This document shows positions 49,716 through 59,019 of a stretch of 64,000 nt of DNA, piece by piece. The notes under the pieces were generated by a model. That model worked only from the letters and a program-made list of their open reading frames with translations, ran no database searches and was not told the origin of the DNA. The stretch is from an uncultured Clostridia bacterium. Its GTDB lineage: Bacteria > Bacillota > Clostridia > Christensenellales > Aristaeellaceae. Location: assembly GCA_934663595.1 (NCBI GenBank), contig CAKUKM010000004.1, positions 1 through 64,000 of the forward strand, read 5' to 3'. Position 1 is the stretch's first letter; the number at the start of each line of letters is the position of its first letter. Both the position numbers and the translations under genes were made by a program.

Positions 49716-50809
49716 TCCGCCGCCTCCTCAATTTCGGGCGTCTTGTGCATGATGTGAATGTTATAGGGAACGATGCTCATGCCCACGCGGCTGCCCACCG
49801 GCTGCATCGCCGTGGAATGTACCTTCCAGTGCATATCGCCGGTCGAAATCATCATTTCGTAGTGCACGCCCTTGAACGTCACGCTCTCGACCACGCCGGT
49901 CAGCATGCCCACGTCCTCGCCGACGATCATGATATCCTCCGGGCGAACCACCACGTCCACCGGCTCGTTCGGCGCGAAGCCCTCGTCGATGCACTGGAAT
50001 TCCACGCCCAGCATTTCAACCAGGCAATCCTCCAGCATAACGCCGGGCAGAATGTTGCTCTCGCCGATGAAATCGGCCACGAACGCGTTCTTCGGCTCGT
50101 CGTAAATGCGCTTCGGCTCGCCGATCTGCTGAATGCGGCCGCCGTTCATGACCACGACGGTATCGGACATCGTCAGCGCCTCTTCCTGATCGTGGGTGAC
50201 GTAAATGAACGTAATGCCCAGCTGCTGCTGCATGGCCTTGAGCTCGACCTGCATTTCCTTGCGGAGCTTCAGGTCCAGCGCGCCCAGCGGTTCGTCCAGG
50301 AGCAGCACCTCCGGCTCGTTTACCAGTGCGCGCGCGATGGCGATGCGCTGCTGCTGGCCGCCGGACAGCTGATCGATCGATCGCTTTTCATAGCCCTCCA
50401 TCTTGACCAGCTTCAGCATCCGCGTGACCCGGCGGTTGATTTCTTCCTTCTTCTGCTTGCGCGTCTTTACGCCCAGCGCCTCCGGCGCCTTCAGATTCAG
50501 GCCGAACGCGATGTTGTCGAACACGTTCAGGTGCGTAAACAGCGCGTATTTCTGAAACACCGTGTTGATGCGGCGCTTGTAGGGCGGCACGGCCGTTAGA
50601 TCCGCGCCCTCGAACAGCACGCTGCCCGTATCCGGCGTTTCAAAGCCGCCGATGATGCGCAGAAGCGTGGTTTTTCCGCAGCCGGACGGCCCCAGAAGCG
50701 TGATGAATTCGCATTTGCGGATGTAAAGATCGATATTGTGAAGCACCTTCGTTTCGCCAAAGCTCTTCGAAATTCCCTTGAGCTCAATCAGGCGCGTATC
50801 CTGAACCAT
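49712..50809 (-). CDS. potA: spermidine/putrescine ABC ATPase
   Basis: 365 residues if started at 50809, where AGGGGG lies 9 bases upstream. An ATG at 50818 is possible but crowds the site. Walker A GPSGCGKTT, Q-loop VFQKYALFTHLNV, signature LSGGQQQRIAIARAL, Walker B VLLLDEPLGALD and H-loop VTHDQEEAL are followed by a C-terminal TOBE domain (VVRPEDIMIV). Confidence 0.93.
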   Translation of the reverse strand: MVQDTRLIELKGISKSFGETKVLHNIDLYIRKCEFITLLGPSGCGKTTLLRIIGGFETPDTGSVLFEGADLTAVPPYKRRINTVFQKYALFTHLNVFDNIAFGLNLKAPEALGVKTRKQKKEEINRRVTRMLKLVKMEGYEKRSIDQLSGGQQQRIAIARALVNEPEVLLLDEPLGALDLKLRKEMQVELKAMQQQLGITFIYVTHDQEEALTMSDTVVVMNGGRIQQIGEPKRIYDEPKNAFVADFIGESNILPGVMLEDCLVEMLGVEFQCIDEGFAPNEPVDVVVRPEDIMIVGEDVGMLTGVVESVTFKGVHYEMMISTGDMHWKVHSTAMQPVGSRVGMSIVPYNIHIMHKTPEIEEAAE

Positions 50810-50827
50810 AGCGTTCATCCCCCTAAA

Positions 50828-51370
50828 TCAAAATGAAGGCGGCGTGCTCACCCACAGCACCCGGCACGGCGTTTTGCCGGCGTTGACCAGCTTGTGCGGC
50901 ACGTTCGAGCGGAAATAAAAGCTCTCCTCGCGCTTGACGCGCAGCACCCGGTCGCCCAGCACCAGCTTCAGCGTTCCCGACAGCACATAGCCGAATTCCT
51001 CGCCCTCGTGCGGATCGTCCTCGATCGTCTCTCCGCCCGGCCCGAGCTCCACCAGAATCGGCTCCATCTGGTTCTTCTGCGCGCTCGGCACCAGCCAGCG
51101 AATGCTGCCCTGAAGCGATTCGGCGTCCTCCTTTACGAAGATGTCCTCCGCGCCGAAGACGACCTTTTCATCGCCGGTTTCGCTGAAAAACGTCTTTAAA
51201 TCGCTGCCGAGCGATTCGAGTATATCCATCAGCGTCGCGATCGACGGCGAGGTCAGATCGCGCTCGAGCAGCGATATGAACCCCTTCGAAAGCTCGCAGC
51301 GGTCTGCAAGCTCCTCCTGCGTAAGGCCCCGCTGCAATCGAAGGCGCTTGATCTTCTTTCCGATTTCCAC
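50828..51370 (-). CDS. XRE-family regulator with cupin sensor domain
   Basis: 180 residues, GTG start. An N-terminal HTH (KIKRLRLQRGLTQEELADRCELSKGFISLLERDLTSPS) is followed by a C-terminal cupin with EDDPHEGEEFGYVLSGTLKLVLGD. This HTH-cupin family (PuuR-like) commonly represses polyamine transport genes in response to polyamines. It heads the pot operon. A GTATTGTCAATAC palindrome over its promoter is a candidate autoregulatory operator. Confidence 0.92.
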   Translation of the reverse strand: MEIGKKIKRLRLQRGLTQEELADRCELSKGFISLLERDLTSPSIATLMDILESLGSDLKTFFSETGDEKVVFGAEDIFVKEDAESLQGSIRWLVPSAQKNQMEPILVELGPGGETIEDDPHEGEEFGYVLSGTLKLVLGDRVLRVKREESFYFRSNVPHKLVNAGKTPCRVLWVSTPPSF

Positions 51371-51413
51371 TTTTCGCTCGCTTCCTTCCCCCGAACCTCC
51401 GGGTTTATCATTA

Positions 51414-51542
51414 CTAAACAGAAAAGCGATTTATATTAAACCACCATACGCCCGTATTGTCAATACGTTTTGGCCCTTCCGGCTGTTAAATATATGTGTA
51501 GTTGTATTATGCGATTCAAAGTTCAGTAAAACTAAACTGAAA
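51414..51542. repeat. ACTAAAC(A/T)GAAA direct repeats flanking the pot promoter
   Basis: ACTAAACAGAAA (about 51413-51424) and ACTAAACTGAAA (51531-51542) lie on either side of the promoter, ~118 bp apart. They may be regulator sites or chance. Confidence 0.4.
51435..51467 (-). promoter_or_regulatory. promoter and palindromic operator of the XRE-potABCD operon
   Basis: Minus-strand TTGACA (51458-51463), 17-bp spacer, TTTAAT (51435-51440). A 7-1-7 perfect palindrome CGTATTG-T-CAATACG (51453-51467) covers the -35 element, placed so that a bound dimer would block polymerase. Confidence 0.75.
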
Positions 51543-51550
51543 GCATGAAA

Positions 51551-51573
51551 AAAATCCCCGCGGGAAGGCGGGG
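51551..51573 (-). terminator. terminator of the DUF1846 gene
   Basis: Minus-strand CCCCGC / GCGGGG, loop CTTCCC, followed by ATTTTTTT. Confidence 0.85.
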
Positions 51574-51588
51574 AAGAAGGGCGAACGC

Positions 51589-53073
51589 CTATTTGTGATA
51601 CAGCTTTTTGTTCTGGTACACGGGCTCGCAGGTAACGTTCATGCCGAGCTTTTTGAACATGCCGTCGTCGACCTGCGAGAGGATGACGGTGGAATGCGCG
51701 TCGCAGTCCTTAAGGTCGGACAGCGCGTCCATCGCGCGGGCGGCGGTGGGATCGGTCGCGGCGCTGATGGCGAGCGCGATGAGCACCTCGTCGGTGTGCA
51801 GGCGCGGGTTGTGATTGCCCATGTGGTCGACCTTCAGGTGCTGAATGGGCTGAATCACGCTGGGGGAAATCAGCTTCAGCTCGTCCGGAATGTCGGAGAG
51901 CGCCTTAAGCGCGTTCAAAAGCGCCGCGGACGACGCGCCCAGCAGCGACGAGGTCTTGCCGGTCACGATCGTTCCATCGGGCAACTCGATTGCCGTGGCG
52001 GGCTGGCCGGTGCGTTTTGCGACCTCCAGTGCGGCAGGTACGGTTTTGCGAATGGACGGATCAATGGAAAGCGTGCGCATCAGAAGCTCCAGGCGGTTCA
52101 GCTCCTGTTCGTTCGCGCGGCCCTGGCGCAGCAGACACGCCGTTTTGAAATACCGCCGGATGACCTCCTGGCGCGAGGCCTCGCGGCAGACCTCGTCGTC
52201 GATAATGGAATATCCCGCCATATTCACGCCCATGTCCGTCGGGCTCTTGTAGGGGCATTCGCCGTAGATCCGCTCGAAAATGGCGCGGAGAACGGGGAAA
52301 ATTTCGATATCGCGATTGTAATTGACGGTGGTTTCGCCATAGGCCTCCAGATGGAACGGGTCGATCATGTTCACGTCGTTCAAATCGGCCGTCGCCGCCT
52401 CGTAGGCGAGATTCACCGGGTGCTTCAGCGGCAGGTTCCAGATCGGGAAGGTTTCAAACTTCGCGTATCCGGCCTTTACGCCGCGCCGGTGCTCGTGGTA
52501 CAGCTGCGAAAGGCAGGTCGCCATCTTGCCGCTGCCGGGGCCGGGCGCGGTCACGACCACCAGCGAGCGCGTGGTTTCGATGTAATCGTTTTTGCCGTAG
52601 CCTTCGTCGGAGACGATGGTTTTGACGTCGGAGGGGTAATTGGGAATGCGATGGAGGCGGAATACGCGCAGGCCCAGCTTCTGCATCCGCTCGGTAAACA
52701 GGTCGGCGGACGGCTGGCCGGTGTACTGCGTCAGCGCAATCGAGCCGACATACAGCCCGAAATCGCGGAACACGTCCACCAGGCGCACCACGTCGGTCTC
52801 ATACGTGATGCCCAGATCGCCGCGCAGCTTGCTCTTTTCGATGTCGCCGGCGTTGATGGCGATCACGATTTCGGCCTGATCCTTGAGCTCGAGCAGCATC
52901 CGGATCTTGCTGTCCGGGGCGAAGCCGGGCAGCACGCGCGACGCATGGTAATCGTCGAAGAGCTTGCCGCCGAATTCGAGATAGAGCTTGCCGCCGAACT
53001 GGTCGATGCGCTCGCGAATGCGCTGCGACTGGAGCTGAATGTATTTCTGACTGTCAAATCCACATTTCCTCAT
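51589..53073 (-). CDS. DUF1846 family protein
   Basis: 494 residues from the ATG at 53073 after GCGGAGGCGG. The conserved start is GFDSQKYIQLQSQRIRERI. A P-loop-like TAPGPGSGKMATCLSQLYHE (near 165) is followed by a long conserved NLNDVNMIDPFHLEAYGETTVNYNRDIEIFPVL region. The family is widespread in Firmicutes, has solved structures and no assigned reaction. Monocistronic, with a leader that carries a terminator hairpin (53110-53142). Confidence 0.9.
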   Translation of the reverse strand: MRKCGFDSQKYIQLQSQRIRERIDQFGGKLYLEFGGKLFDDYHASRVLPGFAPDSKIRMLLELKDQAEIVIAINAGDIEKSKLRGDLGITYETDVVRLVDVFRDFGLYVGSIALTQYTGQPSADLFTERMQKLGLRVFRLHRIPNYPSDVKTIVSDEGYGKNDYIETTRSLVVVTAPGPGSGKMATCLSQLYHEHRRGVKAGYAKFETFPIWNLPLKHPVNLAYEAATADLNDVNMIDPFHLEAYGETTVNYNRDIEIFPVLRAIFERIYGECPYKSPTDMGVNMAGYSIIDDEVCREASRQEVIRRYFKTACLLRQGRANEQELNRLELLMRTLSIDPSIRKTVPAALEVAKRTGQPATAIELPDGTIVTGKTSSLLGASSAALLNALKALSDIPDELKLISPSVIQPIQHLKVDHMGNHNPRLHTDEVLIALAISAATDPTAARAMDALSDLKDCDAHSTVILSQVDDGMFKKLGMNVTCEPVYQNKKLYHK

Positions 53074-53109
53074 GTTTCCGCCTCCGCAAAGATTCCAAAA
53101 ATAAAATGA

Positions 53110-53142
53110 GCGCCCAATCACGGGCGCTCATCAATGAGCCCT
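53110..53142 (-). promoter_or_regulatory. attenuator-like leader of the DUF1846 gene
   Basis: Minus-strand ATGAGCGCCC can pair with downstream GGGCGCTCAT, forming a terminator followed by ATTTTATTTTT. It can also pair with upstream GGGCTCAT. The promoter lies just upstream (53147-53175), so every transcript for the gene passes through this switch. It could also simply be the terminator of the gene upstream. Confidence 0.5.
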
Positions 53143-53146
53143 TGCC

Positions 53147-53175
53147 AGTATACCAGAATTTGTCGGCAATTGCAA
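53147..53175 (-). promoter_or_regulatory. promoter of the DUF1846 gene
   Basis: Minus-strand TTGCAA (53170-53175), 17-bp spacer, TATACT (53147-53152). Confidence 0.7.
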
Positions 53176-53206
53176 CCGCGGGCGAGATTAATTTTTCCCT
53201 CGCGGG

Positions 53207-53899
53207 TTACGGCTGATAGGTTTCGGCATACGCAATCGCATCCACCGCGCTGGGCGTATAGCCGTTCTTTTCGAAGCAATCGGAGAAATAGGAGGGGATT
53301 TCCTCGCGAATCAGGACGGAGCTGCCCGGCATGATCGCCTTGTTGTACATGCTTTCATCCCCGATATAGAGGATGTTGCCCTCGGCATCCAGCAGCACGA
53401 CCGCGACGCGCACGTCGTAGACCGGCTCCTCGGTGTCGTTCGTTACGGTCACGTACATGTAATCGGTGGTGTAATAGCCGTCATCCACATCCAGCGCCAG
53501 CTCAGTAGTGGCGGGCAGGCGAAGCGTGGTATAGGAATTGTCGCTCTTTCCGGTGATCGTCAGCAGATAATCGTCCACGTCCTCGAAGGCCGCGTCGGAA
53601 TTGGAGGCGTAGATCTGCGCGTAGGCGTATTCGCCGGGCTCGAGATACTGGCCGTAGGCATACAGATAGTCCGAGGAAGCGATCGGGTCGCCGTCCGCAT
53701 TGTACAGCTCCAGCACGCCGGCATTGACCTTGATCGGCTTGTTGCCGACGTTCTCCACGCGCGCGAACGCATAGCCCTCGATGCCGTAGGAATCCAGCAC
53801 CAGCAGATTTTCGTGCGTGACCTCGAGCTTTCCGGCCGCGAGCGCGGAGCCGCCCAGCAGAATCATCAGCACAAGCAGGGAACAGAGCAGTTTTTTCAT
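53207..53899 (-). CDS. secreted FxLYD-like beta-domain protein
   Basis: 230 residues. The signal peptide (1-22, ends ALAAG) is followed by two related beta domains, about 25-120 (YAFARVENVGNKPIKVNAGVLELYNADGD) and 125-215 (YMYVTVTNDTEEPVYDVRVAVVLLDAEG). The pattern of tandem VENVGNKPIKV / VTNDTEEPVYDV is like FxLYD or DUF3426-type domains that handle envelope ligands. No specific function can be given. ATG after AAGGAGAAATACCC. Own promoter at 53992. Confidence 0.85.
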   Translation of the reverse strand: MKKLLCSLLVLMILLGGSALAAGKLEVTHENLLVLDSYGIEGYAFARVENVGNKPIKVNAGVLELYNADGDPIASSDYLYAYGQYLEPGEYAYAQIYASNSDAAFEDVDDYLLTITGKSDNSYTTLRLPATTELALDVDDGYYTTDYMYVTVTNDTEEPVYDVRVAVVLLDAEGNILYIGDESMYNKAIMPGSSVLIREEIPSYFSDCFEKNGYTPSAVDAIAYAETYQP

Positions 53900-53991
53900 G
53901 GGTATTTCTCCTTAACGTTTTATAATCAGCGGCCCGGGCGAAAAACGTTCGAGTCGGCCGATGCAATGGGAAAAGCGCGGATGCGATCTCG

Positions 53992-54020
53992 ATTATACCC
54001 AAATTCCGCGCAAAAGTCAA
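53992..54020 (-). promoter_or_regulatory. promoter of the FxLYD-like gene
   Basis: Minus-strand TTGACT (54015-54020), 17-bp spacer, TATAAT (53992-53997), leaving a ~90-nt leader. Confidence 0.8.
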
Positions 54021-54023
54021 ATG

Positions 54024-54057
54024 AAAAAGGCGAAGGAGTGGGGGAGACTCCTTCGCC
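54024..54057 (-). terminator. terminator of the ECF/ABC operon
   Basis: Minus-strand 11-bp perfect stem GGCGAAGGAGT / ACTCCTTCGCC with loop CTCCCCC and TTTTTC tail. Confidence 0.85.
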
Positions 54058-54068
54058 GGGGGGACGAT

Positions 54069-55808
54069 TTACAGCTTCCAGCCGACGGCCTTTTCGCGCA
54101 CGGAGAGGAAGCGGCGATAGAGGCCGTCCTGCGCGGCGAGCGCCTCGTGCGTGCCGCGCTGAACGATTCTGCCGCGATTGACGACGAAAATCTGGTCGGC
54201 ATGGCGCACGGTTTTCAGCCGGTGGGCGATCAGAATCACCGTTTTGCTGCGCGTCAGCTCGGCGATCGCCTCCATCAGCTCCTTTTCGTTTTCGGGATCG
54301 ACGTTTGCGGTCGCCTCGTCGAGAATGATGATCGGCGCGTCCTTCATCATTGCCCGCGCGATGGACAGCCGCTGCCGTTCGCCGCCGGACAGGGACGCGC
54401 CCGCTTCGCCAATCACCGTGTCATAGCCGTTTGGCAATTTCTGAATGAAATCGTGGCAGCGGGCGCGTTTGGCCGCGGCGATCACCTGCTCCATGGGCGC
54501 GTCCGGCTGGCCGAAGCGGATGTTGTTGGCGATGGTATCGTGAAACAGATACACATTCTGAAACACGAAGCTGAAATTCCGCATCAGGCTGTCCATGTCG
54601 TATTCGCGCACGTCGCGCCCGCTGAGCAGCACCCGCCCGCCGTCCGCGTCCCAGAAGCGCGCCAGCAGATGGCAGAGCGTGGTTTTTCCGCCGCCGGAGG
54701 GGCCGACGATCGCCGCGACGGTCTTTTCGGGAATCTCCAGCGACACGTGATCCAGAATGAGCTTCTGATCATAGGAGAAGGAGACGTTTTCCGCGCGCAG
54801 ATCGCAGCGCTGCGGCGCAATGTCCGCGCCGGAAATGTCCATCGTCGGGAGCGAAAGAATCGCGTTCGCCTGCCCAATGCAGGTATCCGCCACCCGCAGC
54901 AGGCTCGATTGCGTGCCCGCCTGTTCCAGACCCTCCGTGAGCAGGAAGGAGCAGATCGCCAGCATGACGCAGCTGAAGAGCTCCATGCGCCCGCCGGTGT
55001 ACAGAATCAGCGAAAGCGCGACCACGCCCACGTCGATCAGCTTCGCCACGGCGCTCTGAAGCAGCATCAGGGGCAGGAGCTTTAATTCCATTTCCGTGTT
55101 GGCGGCCACGTTTTCGTCGATGGCGCTCTGCAGACGGCGATTGTATTGGCCCGCGAGGGAATAGGCCTTTACCTCCGCGATTCCCCAGATGAATTCCAGC
55201 ACGCGATCGACCACCGCCGTATCGCTGGCGGCCTTTCTTTCGGTCGTGCGTTCGGACGCGCGCTGAAGGGCGCGGTTGGCGAGCGCGTAAATTGCAAGCC
55301 CCGCAAGAATCAGCAGGCCGACGCGCCCGTCGTAGAAAAAGATTGCCAGCGTCAGTACGGCCGTGGAAAACAGGCCCTCGGTCACCAGCATGACCACGCG
55401 CGTGGCCACGCCGGAGAGGTTTTCCATCGTGTTGGTGGCGACGGAGGCGATCGCGCCCAGACTGTTCTGGCTGAAATAGCCCATGGGGAGATAGCGCAGA
55501 TGCTCGGCGATCTGCACGCGCTTGTTGGCGGCGGTGGAATAGCCGCCCTGGGTCTGCAGCGCGGTGGCGGCGTATTTCAAAAGAGAAGCGCCGATTACCG
55601 AAAGCAGCATCAGCCCCAGCGAGAGGAGAATCGCCCCGCCCGTAACGCGCCCGGCGAGAATCGCCTGCAGCATCGCGCCGATGGCGGGAATCTTAATCGC
55701 CGAAAACAGCGCGGCGATCACGCCCAGCGCGATGGAGACATGGAATTTCCGCCGATCCCCTTCATCGCAGAAGGCGAAAAACCTTTTGAGAATTTCAAGC
55801 ATTTGCAT
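54069..55808 (-). CDS. ABC transporter, permease fused to ATPase (second half)
   Basis: 579 residues from the ATG at 55808 (AAGGAGG site). Six membrane helices (about 20-300) precede the ATPase with Walker A GPSGGGKTT, signature LSGGERQRLSIARAM and Walker B IIILDEATANVDPEN. It overlaps the neighbouring half transporter by 14 bases, so they form a heterodimer. Together with the linked MptD/EcfT/EcfA genes this resembles the YbtPQ/IrtAB-like pairs used for iron-siderophore import. That role is inference. Confidence 0.9.
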   Translation of the reverse strand: MQMLEILKRFFAFCDEGDRRKFHVSIALGVIAALFSAIKIPAIGAMLQAILAGRVTGGAILLSLGLMLLSVIGASLLKYAATALQTQGGYSTAANKRVQIAEHLRYLPMGYFSQNSLGAIASVATNTMENLSGVATRVVMLVTEGLFSTAVLTLAIFFYDGRVGLLILAGLAIYALANRALQRASERTTERKAASDTAVVDRVLEFIWGIAEVKAYSLAGQYNRRLQSAIDENVAANTEMELKLLPLMLLQSAVAKLIDVGVVALSLILYTGGRMELFSCVMLAICSFLLTEGLEQAGTQSSLLRVADTCIGQANAILSLPTMDISGADIAPQRCDLRAENVSFSYDQKLILDHVSLEIPEKTVAAIVGPSGGGKTTLCHLLARFWDADGGRVLLSGRDVREYDMDSLMRNFSFVFQNVYLFHDTIANNIRFGQPDAPMEQVIAAAKRARCHDFIQKLPNGYDTVIGEAGASLSGGERQRLSIARAMMKDAPIIILDEATANVDPENEKELMEAIAELTRSKTVILIAHRLKTVRHADQIFVVNRGRIVQRGTHEALAAQDGLYRRFLSVREKAVGWKL

Positions 55809-57555
55809 GGCCTCCTTCCGCGCAGTCCCGGGCAGAAATGTGGGCGTTCCAAAGATCGCGATACAAAGCGCATCTTTGCAGCAGCTCTTCCTGCGTGCCC
55901 GTCGCCTCGATTTTTCCATCAGAGACCACGGCGATCTGATCCGCGTCGGCAATCGTGGACAGGCGATGGGCGATCACGATCAGCGTCTTCCCACGCACGA
56001 GCCGGGCGACCGATTCCTGAATCAGCGCCTCGCTCTCCGGATCGGCGTAGGCGGTGGCCTCGTCCAGAATCACGATCGGCGCGTCCTTCAGCATGGCTCG
56101 CGCAATGCATACGCGCTGCCGTTCGCCGCCGGAGAGCCGTCCGCCGCCGCTGCCGACGCGCGTGTCAAAGCCGTTTTCCAGCCCCTGAATGAAATCATAG
56201 CAGCCGCAGTCGCGCGCCGCCTGCTCTACCGCCGCGTCCGTCGCGCCCGGCCGGCCCATGCGGATGTTTTCGCGCACGGTGGTATCAAACAGGAAATTGT
56301 CCTGCGAAACATAGGCGATCAGCCGGCTGGAATGCTCGGCGGACAGCCGGCGAATATCCGCGCCGCCCACGGTAATCGCGCCGCTTTTTACATCCCAGAA
56401 CGACGCGATCAGCCGCGCGATGGTGGATTTGCCGCTGCCGGACGGGCCAACCAGCGCGTTGACCGTGCCCTCGCGGAATGCGAGGTTTACGCCGTGCAGC
56501 ACCTCCGCCTCGCCATAGCCGAAATGCACGTCCTTTAATTCTACCGCAGCGCCGATGGGCGTTTCCAGATCCGTTTCCGGGCGCGGCAGCTCCGGCGCGG
56601 TCAGCAAATCCGTGACCTGGCTGAGAATCGTTCCCACGCGGGCCAGATCGTCGGTGAATTTCATGCAGCCGAGCAGCGGCGCAATCAGCCCCATCGACAG
56701 AATCAGAATCACGATAAACCGCTCCGGCGCGAGCGTTCCGGCCCACATCAGGAGCCCGCCGATGGGCAGAACCGTCAGAAGCGTGGCCGGCATGACGTTT
56801 ACGGCGAAGGTGAAATAGAAGTTGCTTTTGTTCATCCAGTCGATATAGCTCTGCGCGCATTCGCGGGCGGCGGACGCAAATTTCTCATAGCTGCGCTTCG
56901 CCCGGCCGAATACCTTAACGACCTCGATGCCGCCGATGTATTCCACCGCCGCGTCGTTGAGCGCCTTCGTCGCGGCCACGGTGCGCGCGTAGTTCTTGCC
57001 GTAGCCCGCCATCATCCGCATAAAAAAGAGCATGCCGACCGGCAGCGGAATCAGTGCGGCCAGCGCCATTCGCCAGTCCAGACACAGCAGGTAAACGAAC
57101 GTCGCCAGCGCGACGGCGGCGTTTGCGGTCATTTCGGGAATTACGTGCGCGAGCGTGGGCTCCATGCTGTCCACGCGCTCGACCAGAACGCTCTTCAGCG
57201 TGCCCGAGCCGCGCGCGAGCACATCGCCCAGCGGCATCCGGGCGAGCTTTTCCAGGCATTGCCTGCGGATATTGCCCAGCACCGCAAACGTCGCCTGATG
57301 CGATTGCGAGGTCGACAGCGAATGCAGCGCCACGCGCGCCAGCCACATGCCCGCCATTGCGGCGCAGTCGATGAGATAGCCGCGCAGATCACGATTGCCG
57401 CCGAGCAGCCGGGCGAGAATGCGCGCCATGACGAAATACGGCAGCATCTGAAACGCCGCGCCGAGAATTGCGAGAATTACGCTGGAAATGTATTTGCCCC
57501 TTTTCTGCCCGGCAAAATAGAATACCCATCCGGCCGCGCTCCTTTTTGAATTCAT
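55795..57555 (-). CDS. ABC transporter, permease fused to ATPase (first half)
   Basis: 586 residues. Six membrane helices, then an ATPase with GPSGSGKST, signature LSGGERQRVCIARAM, VILDEATAYADPES and an H-loop AHRLSTIADA. The partner half is encoded just downstream. GGAGGCG precedes the ATG, 12 bases after the ECF ATPase stop. Confidence 0.9.
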   Translation of the reverse strand: MNSKRSAAGWVFYFAGQKRGKYISSVILAILGAAFQMLPYFVMARILARLLGGNRDLRGYLIDCAAMAGMWLARVALHSLSTSQSHQATFAVLGNIRRQCLEKLARMPLGDVLARGSGTLKSVLVERVDSMEPTLAHVIPEMTANAAVALATFVYLLCLDWRMALAALIPLPVGMLFFMRMMAGYGKNYARTVAATKALNDAAVEYIGGIEVVKVFGRAKRSYEKFASAARECAQSYIDWMNKSNFYFTFAVNVMPATLLTVLPIGGLLMWAGTLAPERFIVILILSMGLIAPLLGCMKFTDDLARVGTILSQVTDLLTAPELPRPETDLETPIGAAVELKDVHFGYGEAEVLHGVNLAFREGTVNALVGPSGSGKSTIARLIASFWDVKSGAITVGGADIRRLSAEHSSRLIAYVSQDNFLFDTTVRENIRMGRPGATDAAVEQAARDCGCYDFIQGLENGFDTRVGSGGGRLSGGERQRVCIARAMLKDAPIVILDEATAYADPESEALIQESVARLVRGKTLIVIAHRLSTIADADQIAVVSDGKIEATGTQEELLQRCALYRDLWNAHISARDCAEGGHANA

Positions 57556-57567
57556 GCGTTTCGCCTC

Positions 57568-59019
57568 CTAATTCAGCAGTTTTCTGATTTCCGGAAGCGT
57601 TTCCTCCGCAATCGGCAGATCGCGCTTCAGTTCGCCGCCGGAAAAATGCAGCAGCCGCGCGCAGGTGCGGCAGACGAATTCGTAATCGTGCGTCACGATG
57701 AAAATCACCTTGCCCCGCTCCGCCAGACGGCGAATCAGCGCGGACAGGCGCGCCATGCTGTCGTAATCCAGCCCGCTGGTCGGCTCGTCGAACACGAGCA
57801 GATCCTTTTTGCACACCATCGAGACCGCCGCGGCCAGCCGCTGCTTCTGCCCGCCGGACAGCGTAGCCGGATGGCGTTTCCGGAAGCACGCAAGGCCCAG
57901 TTCGCAAAGCGCGTTTTCCGCAAGCGCCGGATCGGGATGGCGAATGCCGAGCGTGCATTCCGCCTCGACGCTTTCGGCAAACAGCTGGTAATTCACATCC
58001 TGCATCACCATATAGGCGCGCCGCATGCGCTGTTTGCGCCCCTCCGGCCTTCCGTTCCAGAGGTATTCGCCCGAGGTTTCCCTGTGCAGTCCGCACAGCG
58101 CGCGGGAAAACGTCGTCTTGCCCGCGCCGTTATGGCCGACGATGGCGATGACCTCGCCGGGCGCGGCCTGAAGCGAAACATTTTGCAGCACGGGCCGATC
58201 GGAATAGCCCAGCGAAACGTTTTTCAGCTCCAGAACCGGCGCGGCGCCGGGAGAATTGAATTGCGCGGGCGCTTCCTCGCGCAGATCGATCGCCCGCAGG
58301 CCCATTTCCCGGCGCTTTGCGGCGGAAAGCGCGCGGAACTGCGCGCCGGTGTAATCGCCCGCGATGCGGCCGTCCTCCAGATACAGCGCGCGATCGATGA
58401 CGTCCATCAGGTAATACAGCCGGTGCTCGGCTATGAGGATGGTTCGGCCCTGCGCCTTGGCGAGGCGCAGATGCTCGCGCAAATCGTCGATCGCCCGCGC
58501 GTCCAGATTAGAGGACGGCTCGTCCAGCAGCAGCACGCGCGGATTCATCGCGTAAACCGACGCGAATGCGATCTTCTGCTTTTCGCCGCCGGAGAGCGCG
58601 AAGATGCTGCGGCCAAGGAGCGATTCAACGCGCAGCTCCTTCGCCGTTTTCGCAACGCGCGGCCCAAGCGCTTCCTGCGCGACCGCCTCGTTTTCCAGAC
58701 CGAAGGCGATTTCGCTGTCGGTATCGACGTTGAAAAACTGCGTGCGCGGATTCTGAAACACGCTGCCGACCCGTTCGGCGATGCGATACATGGGCAATTC
58801 AAACAGATTTTTGCCGTCCAGCAGCACTTCGCCGCTCAAATTCCCGGGAAAGAATTGCGGAATCAGCTCGTTTACCAGCCGCGTCAGGGTGGTTTTGCCG
58901 CAGCCGCTGCGCCCGCACAGCAGCACGCACTGGCCGTCCGGAATGGTGAGATTCACGTTTTTCAGCCCGCCGTCCGCGCCGTCTGCATAGGAAAAGGACA
59001 CGTTTTGGAATTCAAGCAT
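57568..59019 (-). CDS. energy-coupling factor ATPase, two domains fused (EcfA1A2-like)
   Basis: 483 residues from the ATG at 59019, overlapping ecfT by eight bases. Domain 1: CGRSGCGKTTL, VFQNPRTQFFNVDTDSEIAFGLEN, LSGGEKQKIAFASV and DEPSSNLD. Domain 2: GHNGAGKTTF, QDVNYQLFAESVEAEC, LSGGQKQRLAAAVSM and DEPTSGLD. The Q-loop QNPxxQFF/QLF pattern is that of CbiO/EcfA. It powers the ECF transporter with the EcfT and S subunits encoded just upstream. Confidence 0.92.
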   Translation of the reverse strand: MLEFQNVSFSYADGADGGLKNVNLTIPDGQCVLLCGRSGCGKTTLTRLVNELIPQFFPGNLSGEVLLDGKNLFELPMYRIAERVGSVFQNPRTQFFNVDTDSEIAFGLENEAVAQEALGPRVAKTAKELRVESLLGRSIFALSGGEKQKIAFASVYAMNPRVLLLDEPSSNLDARAIDDLREHLRLAKAQGRTILIAEHRLYYLMDVIDRALYLEDGRIAGDYTGAQFRALSAAKRREMGLRAIDLREEAPAQFNSPGAAPVLELKNVSLGYSDRPVLQNVSLQAAPGEVIAIVGHNGAGKTTFSRALCGLHRETSGEYLWNGRPEGRKQRMRRAYMVMQDVNYQLFAESVEAECTLGIRHPDPALAENALCELGLACFRKRHPATLSGGQKQRLAAAVSMVCKKDLLVFDEPTSGLDYDSMARLSALIRRLAERGKVIFIVTHDYEFVCRTCARLLHFSGGELKRDLPIAEETLPEIRKLLN

